NCBI GenBank assembly: GCA_034687125.1
Contig: JAQGBZ010000015.1
Coordinates: 248,001-312,000 of the forward strand
Origin: Neelides folsomi
Lineage: Eukaryota > Arthropoda > Collembola > Neelipleona > Neelidae
Length of the DNA: 64,000 bases
Direction: 5' to 3'
Below are positions 1 through 21,102 of the stretch, piece after piece; the first letter of the stretch is position 1; the number at the start of each line of letters is the position of its first letter. The notes under the pieces are model-generated. The model worked only from the letters and a program-made list of their open reading frames with translations, made no database searches and was not told the origin of the DNA. A program made the translations under genes and the position numbers.

Positions 1-2591
1 TTTATGTCAAGTTCCTCCTCCGAGCTTTTGGGTGACCTCTGAAAAATCCCGCAACTTCCGTAGCACCAAACTCCGCAACTCCAAACGTTCCAAATTTCCC
101 CATTCGTCTTGTCTCTCTTTTTATTCAATACATATAAAATACTTGTATTGGAAAGTGTTTGAAGGGAATAAGAAGTTTGCAAGAAGTAAGGTTGAGTGAA
201 AAAGTAACGGCGTCTCCAACCACACGCCCTCTCAATTCCTAATTAACCATATGAACATTTATAAATCCTCAGAATTAAATATAGGGGCAATATGTATGGG
301 CCAAATCCTTGGTCGTAAATTTCACAATTCGGGGACGAATTTGGGGGACAGTTTTCCCTGGCTGTATTTTGTGGGGTTGAATGAGTTGAATGGAAGGAAG
401 GACCAAGGAGGGAATGAGGAACGAAGGAGAGAATTATGAGGAAGATTAAATGAAATTTATGAACCAACACTTTTCCCCAATTTACATGGTGGAAAAGGAT
501 GTGGAGATTTGGGTGAATTTCCAGGGGACTGAATAAAGACGTGGGGTGGATGATGAGGAATGAGCTGAATGAGGGAGGCGGAGTTTGGTTGGCTGATTTT
601 CAATTGCATCATCATCTTCATTACGAGGATCTTCCTCATCTCCCTCTATTAATTCACAAATTGAATATTGAGATCCGGCCCAGCTCCTTTTATACACAGA
701 CTTTTATATGTAACTCCTTGTCCTTTACAAATATCTCCTCCTATTATTACTTTCTTATATGACCATTATCTTCAAAACTCAATGATTTCATTCAGTTCCT
801 TCAATTAAACCTTTCCCTTTTTCCGCTCAAACCCTTTTTAACAATTTCCGCTCAAAAATCCATTTTATAGATTTTTTTAATCTTCAATAAAGGAAGACAT
901 TTTCTGACTTGAATAGATAAAATTGTTTTAATAGAATTTGGAGAATGTAGTCAAATTAATTTATGAAAATAAAAAGGTCCATGTTGACTTGTCCGAGTTG
1001 AACAATGTGGAAAGCGATGTTCATTTCTCTTTTCATATAAAAGAATGGGGGATTCTTGTAAGTTTTGTGAAATTCATTATTTCTTCCTTCCTTCACGTCG
1101 TTGGGCTTTTTGAACCAAATGAATATTTGCGATTTGAATCTGCTTATCGTTTTGTAAGAGATAATGAGAATGAATGGGGAGTTGTAAATGAAGCTCCTCA
1201 TGGGCCACGGAGAGAACAATGAGATGTTCAGAGGAGCTTATAAACTCTTGCGACGAAGTACAATCAAATATTAGGAATCTTTACAGTCAAAAGAACTCAA
1301 ATGCCCAAATGAGGATTTTCATTTCAATTCTTTCGGAAAGTCGGGAACCTTATACTGTCATGTTAATATGAATCTTTATATGATAAAGTATGTACGATGA
1401 TACTCAATGTTTATTATCAGTATTTTAAGTATACTTAATATTGTGCATTTTATTAAAGAAGTCTGCAGATTATTAAAAAAATGTTCCTATTTTGTATTTG
1501 TTCATTTTGAACTTTCCATTGTGGAAATTGGATTTTAGTAGGATGGGAAAAATGTAACAAAGGATTGATGAGAGATTTCTTTAAGAAAGGGACAGGGAAA
1601 TTGAATAGAAGTTTGTTCTGAATTGGAACCAGAGCACTTCGAGTTTAAATGGGAGATTGAGGCGTCCCTTTGGATTACAAAAAAAACTTTCCCATTTAAC
1701 CCTTTCCTTCTTCAACTTTTGGCCCGGGAAATTTCCTTTTGTTCCCTTCCGGGCCAAGATGAACTTTCTCATTTAGACAAGTTGAATTCAACAAAGGAAC
1801 CAATGGATTATTAGTTTGGTGTAATGAGCCAGAAATGACGAGATCATTTCTTATGCAATTTATGAATATTACCTAAGCATACATATCCTATACTGGTTTC
1901 CTCCTTTATTATGATAATTCTAATAACTTGTACGTAGGTATACAATATCCAGTATGGACAAAATAGTATATCATATCGATTACAATTCTGGTTATTACAC
2001 ATTTGTGATGCGTTCATTGAATTCAATGTCCAATTCTTGGGGTTTTTGAAGGGTGAGCCTTAAAGGAATTTTTTTAATGAGCGCCTTTTCACACAAAATC
2101 TCCTGTTTCATTCAAAATGGCCCATTTTTGTTCCGGGTTTTGGAAGAGTGTTATTTAAATAAGGAAACGAGAGAGATTTCCTCGAGATTGAAGAGTCAAG
2201 AAACTTGAGGCGTATTTTATTTCCCCTACTTAAACCTCTAATGAATTCCCCTCTCACGACGACGCTTGGCCAAAGTTGGGTAAACATCCCGGAATTACCG
2301 GTTTCAATGGGGAGAGAAGAAAGTGAAAGAAAATAGACCAACTCTCACCAACATGAGATTTGGGTGAGAGGGAAGTGGAAGAGAAATGGAAAAAAACTAT
2401 GAAATTGAAGTGGGAATTATTTGAGGAAAAAAGGGGGAATGAAGATGAAGTTGGGTAAAAAGGTGAGACATTTTGGGTGACGATGGGAAAGACATTAGAG
2501 TTGGTAATTGAAGAGATTTAAGAGGATCGTAGCGGATGTTTTTAAATGTTTTGAATGTGTTGATGGAAATTCATTTATTTATTTATTTTAG
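1..2591. other. No supported gene; probable intron or upstream part of TCF/LEF
   Basis: Several short open frames exist on both strands here, but none shows a recognisable family, a good start with splice signals, or codon structure that stands out from the AT-rich background. The TCF/LEF gene that follows enters at 2592 through a splice acceptor in the middle of the protein. This stretch is therefore most simply an intron of that gene. The N-terminal beta-catenin-binding exon was looked for and not found. Confidence 0.5.
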
Positions 2592-5500
2592 GCTTGTCGC
2601 GGTCAGCGATGTACCCGTTCGGGGGCCAATATCCTTACTCAGTCCTGCCAGAAGTTTCTCAATGGTGAGTATTTATCGGGATTAACAAAACATCACATAA
2701 ATTCAAGTTTTTTTCAATAATTGCGATTAAGGAAATCCAACTTGGGTTAAATAAACAAATTAATTTTTTTCTTAGGCATGCTGCTACAAGTATGTACTCG
2801 ATCTCAAATCCTGGGAATCCGGCTGGTTCTGCTGGATTTCGAAATTACCCGCCCTCATTATCAATACCTCCTACGTCAATTCCTAGGTGAGTTTTAAATA
2901 TTAATTATGATTATTCCTTAAACGATTCTGTCTCTTGATTCGGATTTTAATTGATTTTATTCCTTGTTTTGTAATAGTGGGTTTGTTTGTAGTGATTTTT
3001 ATAGGTTTTCTCCCGGGGCCCTTCTTCAAGGGTCTGGTTTGCCCCCGCACCCAAGCTTAGGTCACCACTTAGTCGGGAATCCCTCGAAGCATGATCCTCA
3101 CTCTTCCCACCTCGATCACAATCACAGGTAATAAAAATATTTATTTGACTTGACCAAATTACATCTTGTTGCATGTTAAATTAAATTAATTAATTATTAA
3201 TACTAATGCGTTGTGTATTTCAAATGCTAAATAGGAATAATGGATCTTTTAGATCGGGAGATCAGAAGTCATCTGAGTCTCATGGTTCCAAAAATGCTTC
3301 CGAATCGGGACAATCGAATAATAGTCAAAGTAAGTTTTTTTATCTTAACAATTTATTCCACTGATTAATTATTAAAAGAGAAAGGCGGAAATTTCAATAA
3401 ATGGATTTTTTGTAGACGACAAGAAGAAGCCTCACATCAAAAAGCCCCTCAATGCTTTCATGTTGTACATGAAGGAGATGCGAGCAAAGGTCGTTGCAGA
3501 ATGTACGCTTAAGGAGAGCGCGGCCATCAACCAAATTCTCGGAAGAAGAGTAAGAAAATCATCAATTTGCTAATATTTTTGTTTCCATTTTACATGAATT
3601 GAATTCAAATCTTGGAGCAATTAACTTTAGTGATTCTACTGTTATTAGTTTAACTTTGACCGTTTCATCGTAATTCGAACCATTTTGCACCTTTTTGAGC
3701 CTACGTTTTTAGCAATATGACTTAACTTTAACTTAAGATCCTTCACTTTCACACATTTTTAAAGTTTTTCTCAAACTTTTCAAAAAATAAGGAAATGTAT
3801 AAAATACTATTCTATATAATAATATTATATAAATAACATATTAACTCTCAAAATAATGGTAATTAAAATACTTGTCAAATGTCAAAAATGTGTGAAAGTT
3901 GAACGTGGAAGTTTGAAAAGAGCGCGTTTAATTTTTTGGCAGTTTTAAATAAGTTGTCAAATATTTAACGGGTTGTGTGACGTGTGTAGTGGCACTCTCT
4001 GAGTCGGGAAGAGCAGGCGAAGTATTACGAAAAGGCGCGAGCAGAGAGGCAACTTCACATGCAGATGTACCCGGGTTGGTCAGCTAGGGATAATTATGGC
4101 TACGGAGCTAAAAAGAAGAAGAGAAAGAAAGAGAAAACTTCCGACGGAGGTATTGTGCTGTTTCTAACTTCCTCCAACTCACCTGTTGTTGAGGTCAACT
4201 TTTATTAAAGGTTGACCAGGGAGGAAGAGACCAACCCATCGGTTCAATATGTTTAATACCCCCAAACACACCGCGTCTCCTCATCACCGTGTTTTTCTCT
4301 CTGTATTTCGCTTGTTCTGTCAAACATAATTTTAATACACACAAGTTGAGCAAACAATTTGATATGATGAACGGAGTTGGCCAAATTTTTGATATTCCCA
4401 AAAGTTCATTTTTTTACTTTTATCATTTCAATCTTTTATTTCATTTAAAACATTTTCAAGGTTATTTTATTTTATTTTGGTATATTATGGTATAATAAAC
4501 TATCGGTTTAAATACATTTTTTAGCTGAATTGTTTTCAAACTTGTGAATTCTCTTTTTAATGAGAATTGGTGTATTTTGTTGAGTTCTTGGGTGTTTCTC
4601 TGTAGAACCTTTTGCAAGAACATGCACAAAAGCTCCTTCATCGGTTTTCAGTTTCTTTCGGGTGGACTAGGGGTGCAAATTGGGAGAATTTGTATGATCG
4701 GGTCAAAAAAAACGTTTTGGGTGAAAAAAATTGAGGGATTTTTGTCATCGCAGTGGCACGCGCTAGGCCGAGATGAACAAGCGAAATACTACGAATTAGC
4801 CCGTAGAGAGAGACAGCGACACATGCAGATGTACCCGAATTGGTCATCTGCTCAGAGTAGAACCCACCATGAAAAGAAGAGGAAGAAAAAACAAGATAAA
4901 TTTGATGGAGGTATTGATCATAATAACCGATGGGTTTTTCTCCCCTTTTTCAACAATCTCCCCGCTTCTTGTCCTTTTTTAAAATAATATTTTAATCTCA
5001 CGTCCTTTCGTCATGACTTTGTAGGCAACAGCATGAAAAAGTGTCGGGCGAGGTATGGATTGGATCAACAGAGTCAATGGTGCAAACCTTGCAGGTGAGA
5101 ATTTTTTTTATTAATTATTAATTTCTAATATTTCTATTGCAAATCTATTGCAAATATGTACAACTACTGTACTAACTTTTATTAAAACACTCATGATGTG
5201 TGTTTTTAAACCTGGGGCTTTTTTAAAAATTAACCCAAAATGACAAAAAAATGCTTTGATGCTCAATTTACCTCTGAGGTAAAATATGTATTTCACAATG
5301 GAGAAATTTTAATTAGGAATTGAAGGTTTAAAACACTTTGTGAGAAGACACGAACAAAGAATCCGCTGCTTATTTCTTGAATGCAATTACTTTTTATATA
5401 TTTATATAAATGTCGTTCCTTTAATTAATCCTTCGAGAAACTCTTTCTTAAACTTTGATCTGAATGTGCTTTTTAATTGAGAATGAACTTTTTTAATTTG

Positions 5501-8335
5501 TTTATCGTGTTTGGTCAATTTGCTTCACTTTTAAATATAAATATGATTTAATGTGAGGTTTTAAAAGTGGTTGTAGACAGCAGGGCTTGATAGGTCATAA
5601 GAAGTCATAGGTCATTTAGGGATACAAATGAAGAGGGGATTTCAGAAAATGTGTCTTCCCACATTGTTTAGATATTTAGACGATTGTAGTTTGATTTGAT
5701 TTATTCAGTGAAAATGGTTAGGTACATAATTTGATATTTTGTTTTTAGTAAGAAATATTAATTTTGTCATTTAGAATTAGTTTGAATTCATTAGGGAATC
5801 TTGCATTGATAGATCCAAATAAGTTAAAACAATTAGTTAAATGCTTAAACGTGTGAAACAACGTGTTGCCAATACTTTTAATTCGACACTTCTTCCTTCA
5901 ATTACCTTTTTTAAATACAAAATCAATTTTTGGGCCGATTTTTTGTTTTTGCGAAGATTATTTAAAATCTTTTTAGAAGCATGACACATTTTCTGAATCT
6001 GACCCAACCTAAGAAAGTCAATAAACCAATTGACATTTTTTTAAATTAAATTACACATCTTTTGACTCAATATTTACAATTAGTTGCACCCTTTTGATTC
6101 ATTAGACAAAACACAATTGACAACCAAATGTCAGTCTCACACATATTGAAAAGACAGAATTAAAAATATTCTACTGTCTTTAAGTTTTAATTGCAATTAT
6201 GATTTTTAATCTAATGAAGTCTGGATGCAATTTTTATGATTTTTATTGCACATTTTGAGTAGCTTTAATTGTTTATTCTTTGTATAAATATTTTTAAGAT
6301 CATTTAATTTTATTTTGGAATGCAAAGGAATCTTATAAAATATTAATTTCATTTTAGAATTATGTCCACGTTATGGAATATTTAAATTTTCCAGCCTTTT
6401 TTTATTTTCAGTTATAAAAATATTTAATTTGTAGTTTAGTTGAATGACCACGTGGTTTTTGTGATTGTAATTTCAACTTGTCCGTGTCTTCACCAAAAAT
6501 TAAAATCCAATTCGGAATTTCTATTTACGGCCCCGTACGTACAAAAAATTGATTTTGTAACAAATGGTAAAGAATTAAAATATAAGGGAAATTGAGAAAT
6601 GTGTGTGTGTAAAAATGTATTGGCGCGGTTGTTTAGCCCGAATGAGGCCATGATTGGATACCCGCCGAATTTGAGTTTGGGTGTCGGCGGGAGTAACGGC
6701 GGGAATTCCTCCACGTCATCGTTGGCCTCTCCCCCTGGCCCCTCCTCCTCGGCCGGAAGTCAGCAAGGGCGGGAAGCGCAGTTGCTCATGGGGTTGATCG
6801 GGTCGTTGGCGAATCATCCCCCAGCCGCTTCGCCACTCCCGGAACCAACATACGTCAACCTTTAATTTAACCCACAAAACATTTGACCTGTGATATATTT
6901 TTTTACCAAAGTGGCAATGGAGAATTTTTTTTCTTATTCAAACTCCCCATACCAAACTCAACATCACTTGTGAGGTCAATTGGAAGCAGAGAGGTCAGAT
7001 CATAATAATATGGATTCATATTTAATCATTTTAGTAATGCATATAATTTATTTTTTGTTCGTTGAGTCCATTCGTAAGTTCATTATATTACATTTTCAGT
7101 TCATATTTATGATTTTTATAAGTGTCATCGGTATGATTTGAATGGCTTCATTGAGGGAATTTTTTGGTAAATTATGATGATAAAGGCATATTATGTTCTT
7201 TAGTAAATGTAATAAATGGTAGGTAATTGTATTATTTTAATTATCTTCACACTGAATTTTAACATTTTTGAATGATTAATTATAAATATGATTTTTACGT
7301 AGTGTGTGGTTGGTGAGTCTTTAATGATGTTTGAGCATGCTTTTGGCTTTTTCTTTTATTATAAAGATTGGTGTTTTTATTTCAACTTGATTGTTTATTC
7401 GACTCTTATTCAATGTTTTATGTTTTGTGTTTAGGAGGAAGAAGAAGTGCATACGTTATTTAGAAGGGCCGGACGGAGACGGCGGCGGTGTTGGAAGCCC
7501 CGACGACAATTTGGGCTCTGCTGGGTCAGCGGGCGAGGCCTGCACGCCTGACTCAAAGAACGGAATGGACTCTGACATGGACTGCAAATCTTCGGATATG
7601 GGAATGTCATCACCAAACTTCAGCCTCACCTCACCAGGTAAATTATCCATAATAATTATCCATAAATCTTTTAATTTTAATAAAAAATAATAAAAGTAAT
7701 ATCAATCGGGAAATTAAGATTTTAACAATTTGTTTTCAATGGTAGGAATGTCATTGGCGTCTCCAGGGATGTCATTGACTTCTCCCGGGATGTCTCTTCC
7801 CTCCCCGGCCCTGACGAGTCCCTCGGGGATTCTTCCGTCCCCAGCGAGCTTGGCGAGTCCCGCCGTTTCCCTTCCTAGTCTCCAATCTCCTATGACTCCC
7901 GGGTTGAGCGATGACCGGCCGTCTGTTTCCTCCTCTTCGGCTTCGTCCTCGGCCCACACGGCCACAACATCTTCATCCCCGCCCGCCCTGCCGTTGTCCT
8001 CCTCCATCCTCGGCGGCTTCTCTTCCCTCCTCTCTGGGAAGAACAACTCACTGGGGCATTTCTTAGGGGCCAATGGAAGTCTCCTTCCCTTTCCCTTCAA
8101 CTCAAAGGGAATGTTGCCTTCAAGGAATCCGGTGGGAGCCAATCCCCACGATATCAATAATCCCCTGAGCGTGAATCAATTAACGGGGCAATGCAATTCC
8201 TCATCCTCGGCCTCGTCCTCAAGTTCGATTGGGGGCAAGTCGAGCGGGCGGAATTCGAACCCTTCGAGCTCCAACAACAACGTGATGGTGAAAACGGAGA
8301 ACGGAACCACGCCGCCGGTCATTGGAGTCACATGA
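2592..8335 (+). CDS. pan: TCF/LEF transcription factor (pangolin-like), 3' part, alternatively spliced
   Basis: Nuclear effector of Wnt signalling that binds DNA through an HMG box and a C-clamp and recruits beta-catenin. Exons seen: 2592-2664, 2776-2886, 3005-3127, 3235-3329, 3416-3549, then either 3990-4149 or 4754-4910, then 5025-5094, 7435-7637 and 7746-8335. All junctions are GT-AG and the frame closes exactly, giving 519 residues in the window. The middle region carries the [10 protein letters not shown] and [10 protein letters not shown] blocks typical of animal TCFs. Exon 3416-3549 holds the first half of the HMG box ([20 protein letters not shown]), the next exon the second half plus basic tail, and 5025-5094 with 7435-7637 the C-clamp ([26 protein letters not shown]). 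The tail is rich in Ser and Pro with repeated GMSL-SP units. The start and the beta-catenin-binding domain lie outside the window. Family assignment is certain; the symbol follows the arthropod orthologue. Confidence 0.96.
3990..4149 (+). other. pan: TCF/LEF HMG-box alternative exon 6a (canonical form)
   Basis: This 160-nt exon starts at [16 protein letters not shown] and ends in a basic tail ([10 protein letters not shown]). It supplies HMG helix 3 and the tail. It retains the GWSARDNYG block found in vertebrate and fly TCFs. The acceptor is TGTGTAG and the donor GGAG/GTATTG. It leaves one base of a codon, the same phase as the alternative exon downstream. Confidence 0.92.
4754..4910 (+). 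other. pan: TCF/LEF HMG-box alternative exon 6b (diverged copy)
   Basis: This 157-nt exon is a second copy of the same half of the HMG box. It begins [20 protein letters not shown] and keeps HMQMYPNW, but has [10 protein letters not shown] in place of GWSARDNYG before the KKRKKKQDK tail. The acceptor is ATCGCAG and the donor GGAG/GTATTG, which repeats the 6a donor. Both copies equal one base modulo three, so including both would shift the frame. That points to mutually exclusive use. I see no stop or frameshift, so it is not an obvious relic. Confidence 0.9.
6637..6865 (+). other. pan: Alternative last exon of TCF/LEF, truncates the C-clamp
   Basis: An acceptor (TTGTTTAG) at 6636 opens a frame compatible with the donor at 5094. 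It encodes 76 residues ([13 protein letters not shown], Gly/Ser/Pro-rich, ending EPTYVNL) before a TAA. Codon composition is GC-rich like the other TCF coding exons and unlike the flanks. Using it would give a 331-residue product in the window. That product lacks the RRKKKC segment, and so lacks the fourth cysteine and the basic stretch of the C-clamp. Alternative C-termini with or without the C-clamp are known in vertebrate TCFs. Use of this exon is inferred. Confidence 0.7.
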
Positions 8336-11300
8336 CCTCATTTGGAATTCTCTCTGGATCAACTCTCAAACCCTTTTTAATCCTACTTACACATTCTAAC
8401 TAAAAGATAACATTAAAGAAATATTCGTTAAGAATTAAGAAAATGTATTTTCAATCCATTGTCACTCTCAGGAGGAAAAATTGTAAACTTTCTATTATTA
8501 ATAATTATAATGTTGAAAAGGAAATTGATAACTGACATAACAGAACTTTATCTTTAAGATTTTAAATTATCTATTATAATATTTAAACTTTAGAATCTTT
8601 TAGTATATGGAACTTCTAATTATTCGCTACTATTTAATCCATTTTAATCAATGTGTTATGAAATATAAAATCATAATGGCAAAGCTAAACTCACGATTAA
8701 TTCAGCGATTGACTTTTTTGAATTTCGTTTTTCTGGAATTTTGTTGAACAAATGAATCGCTTGCTATTAAAGTTTCTTCCTTCTTTATTTTGTGATCTCA
8801 GATAATCAGTTCAAAATGCTCGTGTAGAGTTTTAAAGGAGGAATTTACTTTTTTACGTTGCAACTTTTACTTTTCGTTTCCACAACCGTTTCGACCTTTT
8901 AACATCTCATTAAATTAAAGTTTTTTCAAAGGGTCAGAATTTTAATTTTATTTCTTTGTCGAATTGGATAGATTTTTTGTAAATTAGGATCATGACAATC
9001 ATAGGAATTCGTAAAAAAGCTTTTAAACCTCTTTTTATGAATTGAATTGCCTTTCTAATTAACGGAGCGGCGGAGTGAAAACGTGCAATTATTTTTTAAT
9101 TTTCAAATTTTAATGGAGCTCAAACGAACTCGCGTTTTATTATACGGCTTAATAATTAAACGCCTTTGTACTCACTTTGTAAGTTCACATTATGGAAAAT
9201 TGTGATTTTAATTCTTAAAAGCCTTTTTATTTGTACAAGTCAGTATCTTTATTTATTTTACAAAAAATACATATTTATTTATCATTTTATCATGAACAAT
9301 TCTTTTAACTTATTAGTTTATTAGGAAATGATCCTTGTACATGAGAATGAACAATCATGAGTTTATTTCACATTCTAATTAATTAAACAATTAACAAGAG
9401 TTTGTCTGAATTGTAAGCTCTTTTAGTTTAACCATTTATATTTAAGGATGAGAGATACTAATTAAAATATTTACAATAATATACGTATTCATTCAACGGT
9501 ACGCAAAGACTAATATATAAATATATTTAATCTATTATGATAAATTATATATTTACTTGTTTGCTAATTCCATGAGATAATTAAACTAATTGTTATTAAT
9601 TTTAATAATTTATCACTCAACTTGTAGAATTAATGTATAAAAAACTTTTAGTTGAGATTTTCATTTCTTACCAAACAACGTGGCTATTTAAAAATCCTAT
9701 TTTGTTTAATTGGGAAAACTCAGTTCAAATTACATTTTTTATTAATTTTATTCTTTACTTACGAATTTAATTTTGATTTAATTTCGCTATCAAAATGGTC
9801 CCACAAAGTTTGATTAAAAATGAAAGTTTGTATTTAAAAAATGGATCAAAATATTTTTGTTAAATCTCTCTGTAATATCATATTTAATTATCATTATATT
9901 ATTAATATTTGTTGATCGAGATTTTGTTTAAAGTTTTATTCATTTACTTGTAACTCGTTGTAAGTTAAATGTTATATATAAATTAGATTAAGGTAGTTAA
10001 AGATTAATTGTAATTATTGAAGAATCATTCCTATATAATCAAACTACCTACAGATAAACCTCCATTGGGTTTCTCATTTATGTGAGCCAAAATTTCATTT
10101 ATGGTAATAATGATTAATTATATTAATCACGAGAGCCTCATTGAAAACGAAGGCACATATGATTTCAACACGTGTAATTTAAAAATAGTTGCAATCGTTT
10201 ATTGTTAATTAATTAAGGACCCCTCGTACATCTTAAACGTGTACTTTTATATAAATATACGAAAGTTCTATTACAAACAATTGTACACTAATTTATCGAT
10301 TCCTTGTAATTGAATCATGAAAAGAGTTACTAGAAATTTGTACATACTTAATTAGCCTATACTTAATTAAGATAATATACCTATTAAATAACAAATGTGA
10401 AATATGTAAAGGTAGACTTGTAGATCGAATTTATCATGAATAGAGTTTAAGACCGCATAATTGTACTGCTGCGGTTTTAGGAAAAGAGTTAATCAAGCAC
10501 AGATATGTTAAGGAAATACAATTACAAGTTAATTATATAAATCATTTACTACCAATTGTCCTCAACAATTACACAACAGGGCTAATAAAGTTACAAGAAA
10601 TCTTAATATTGACTCAATGTTTAAACGTAAGTCGACGTCAATGAAAATGTCAATAAAATAAAAGTTTTAAAAAATTATACCACTTTCATTCATTTAATTC
10701 ACATTTGCATTTAAATAAACACCATAAAATAGGTATATCATAAAATATTTACTATATCCTGAATAAACGGTTTACTATTATTACCTATGTTATTAAATTA
10801 TTATGATGATCGATTATACAATGAATTACAATTAGAATTGTAGTAAATAAGAAGCTTCTCAGCACATTAAGGATTCATGGGACATTCATTCAAATTACAT
10901 GCAATCAACTTATGTAAATCTCAGTTAACCAATAATAACAAAGGTGAGAAGAGTTCAAAAGTTATGAAATAAGAAGATAAGGGAGAGAAGGGGAGTTTTC
11001 CTATCAGCGGCGTCACTTACCTGAGTTCGAATCCCAGCAGCCCTGCTGACGATTCAACTCATCTACTCTCCGATTACAATTACTTTTCTAATTGTTATTT
11101 ATTGCTCAAGCTAATCATTTATGATTTATATTACAGTATTTGTGATTAATAAAGTATTAATCACAATTTCCTTATTTAATCACTTAAATTATTTGTTATT
11201 AATTTAATTATTTGTTCATGTAGTGCATTTAGCTCATTACTCTCAGAGATCATTTACATCTCTTTAGGGATTGTTTAGTCATCTCTCTCTATCTCCTCAG

Positions 11301-12211
11301 TTAGGATCTTCAGGGAAGCTGTTGGGTCCTAACCCATTCATCTGTTTAAGCAGGTTTTGCCTATCTCGTCATAGAGGTCAAAGGGGAATCTGCTCGTTTC
11401 ATTATACAATTTAATTACAATGAAAATATAGTTTAATTATATTTCAATATAAATATCAATTAATAAGTTAAAATCTTCAAATTAACAAATAAACGAATAA
11501 ATACAAAATATTAAATGAGATTTGATTATAAATAATTAAGTTAAACAATGGTTAAACACAACATTTAATTACACCCAAATGCATTAATTCTAATGCATTG
11601 AAAATGGCGTGATAAATTTCTGCCTTTCTCGCATCACCTTGTGATGTGGTGATTCTGTGTAAATTTGCACTATGCCCGGCTGTTGCCCTAAGACAAGAGC
11701 TTCCCTCCATTTCCAATAAGCCCAATGTTATAAAGGGGAAATGAAGGAAATTTCACTTTCTGCCCGGCTGTTGCCATGAGGCGAGAGCTTCCCTTCAACA
11801 TCTTCCCGCGCATTTCCAATATACATAATAGAATAAATGGGATTTATGAGCAATGATTTATTTTAACAAGTATTGTGCTTTAATTAAATATTTTTTAATT
11901 ATAATTTAACCGTCTTTATTGTTATAAAAAATAGTTCTTTTAATATTCAATTAAACAGTTCTTTATGTCATTAATTCATTAGTTTTAATGTGGAATATTA
12001 TGCGTTTTGATGAATGCAATTAAAATAAATGTAAGAATTAAAACGAAAGTGAACAACTTTTATTAAATTCATGTAGTGTTTTTATATTTTGTGTCCAAAC
12101 AATTGAATTACAGGATGAGTGTGAAGCATTATATTTAAAAGGCATTTGTAACACTTGAATTATTATTAAATTAAATTGTTAGCGGTTGTCGGTGACTCGT
12201 GGTTTGTTTGT
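8336..12211. other. AT-rich intergenic region between convergent TCF/LEF and HSPA4
   Basis: This holds the 3' UTRs of two convergent genes and long AT-rich DNA with no supported coding region. The only compositionally distinct part is about 10.98-11.82 kb, with a tRNA B-box-like string near 11035 that does not fold as a tRNA and a GC-richer direct repeat at 11673-11820 listed separately. Confidence 0.5.
11673..11820. repeat. Two-copy GC-rich direct repeat, period 88 bp
   Basis: The string TGCCCGGCTGTTGCC occurs at 11673 and again at 11761. Each is followed by eight variable bases, then AGAGCTTCCC, and each unit ends near CATTTCCAAT. It stands out in an otherwise very AT-rich spacer. No open frame crosses it convincingly. 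Its nature is unknown. Confidence 0.7.
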
Positions 12212-20084
<7,873 letters not shown>

Positions 20085-21102
20085 AAATCTTTTTTGTCCA
20101 TTTGGATTTTGGACAAATAGAAGGAGACCGATAATTTATTCAATTAATGATTTATTTTAAGTTAGACTTAAGATAAATACCGTTCATTTGTACTGTCCTT
20201 TTTGTGAGCTTCAATGGGTTTTCCCATTCTTATTTGTGCAATATTCGAGGCGTTAAACGTCCCTAAGCTCCCACCTCATTTTTGTCATTTGTTCATAGTA
20301 TCTAAATGCGTTAAGTCTGCGTTAGTTGTACGCAAGCTTTGCGTTGAAGGTTGTAAAAGGTGAATTTTTTGTTTTGATTTTTCTCATCAAATGACTACGG
20401 TGCTAAACATATGCTCTCCAGAGCCAGCCATAATTTACCTAAGAATTATTTGCTTTATTCTAATGTAATATTTGCATAGTGTAATACGCATTAATAAATT
20501 ACTTAATCATGTAAAATCGTATTAACAAAAATGTTACAAGCATTTCAACATTTACAGTATCATAAAATGTAAAAATAATAAGCACCCGGTGGCTTTTATT
20601 TTTTAAATGTTTTATCATTAATTAAGGGCCCACGAATATGAACCAAAATGCAAAAAAATATATATGGTAATATTACGTTAAAAGTATCTCTAATTGTAAG
20701 AAATGAAAATTACGTTATTTTAACTACATAAATAATCGTTCACTAATGCTCGTTTAGCTTTATGTTTAATAAAACGAATTTTGGTACAAAAATATTCATT
20801 TTCTTGTGCACATTCATATTAGAATACATAATTTTATTAATTTAAAATGTAGAATTTAAACATTACAAAATTTCATAAAGATAAAAAATGAACAACATGG
20901 TGGATATACTGGAAATATAGAGTACATATTCTAAGCAGCATATTATATATATATTAAGTATATTATACTTAACAAAGATTAATGTAAACATTAATAAACA
21001 TCAATAACAAAAATAACATTAAACTTTAAAATTTCGCAAAGTCAATTAGTTTAAGTAAACAACAAGTCTTTCAACAATAAAATTAAACATAATTAATAAT
21101 TT
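20085..21102. other. Tail-to-tail spacer between p38 and GH19-like gene
   Basis: AT-rich DNA with the 3' UTRs of two convergent genes. Several AATAAA-type strings are present near 20490 and 20760. I see no coding region or repeat worth naming. Confidence 0.5.

Noticed and set aside
938..1222. 94-codon open frame on the plus strand
   Set aside because: It begins with TTG, not ATG, has no acceptor or donor support and no recognisable domain.
4544..4753. Long open frame running into TCF exon 6b from upstream
   Set aside because: The segment before 4754 is AT-rich and does not match TCF; the acceptor at 4751-4753 and the homology start exactly at TGG, so the upstream part is intron.
7714..8157. 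147-codon minus-strand frame over the TCF tail
   Set aside because: Shadow of the Ser/Pro-rich coding exon on the plus strand.
10980..11060. tRNA-like B box (GAGTTCGAATCCCAG)
   Set aside because: The T arm pairs at four of five positions but no matching acceptor stem, A box or anticodon arm can be built upstream, so no tRNA is called.
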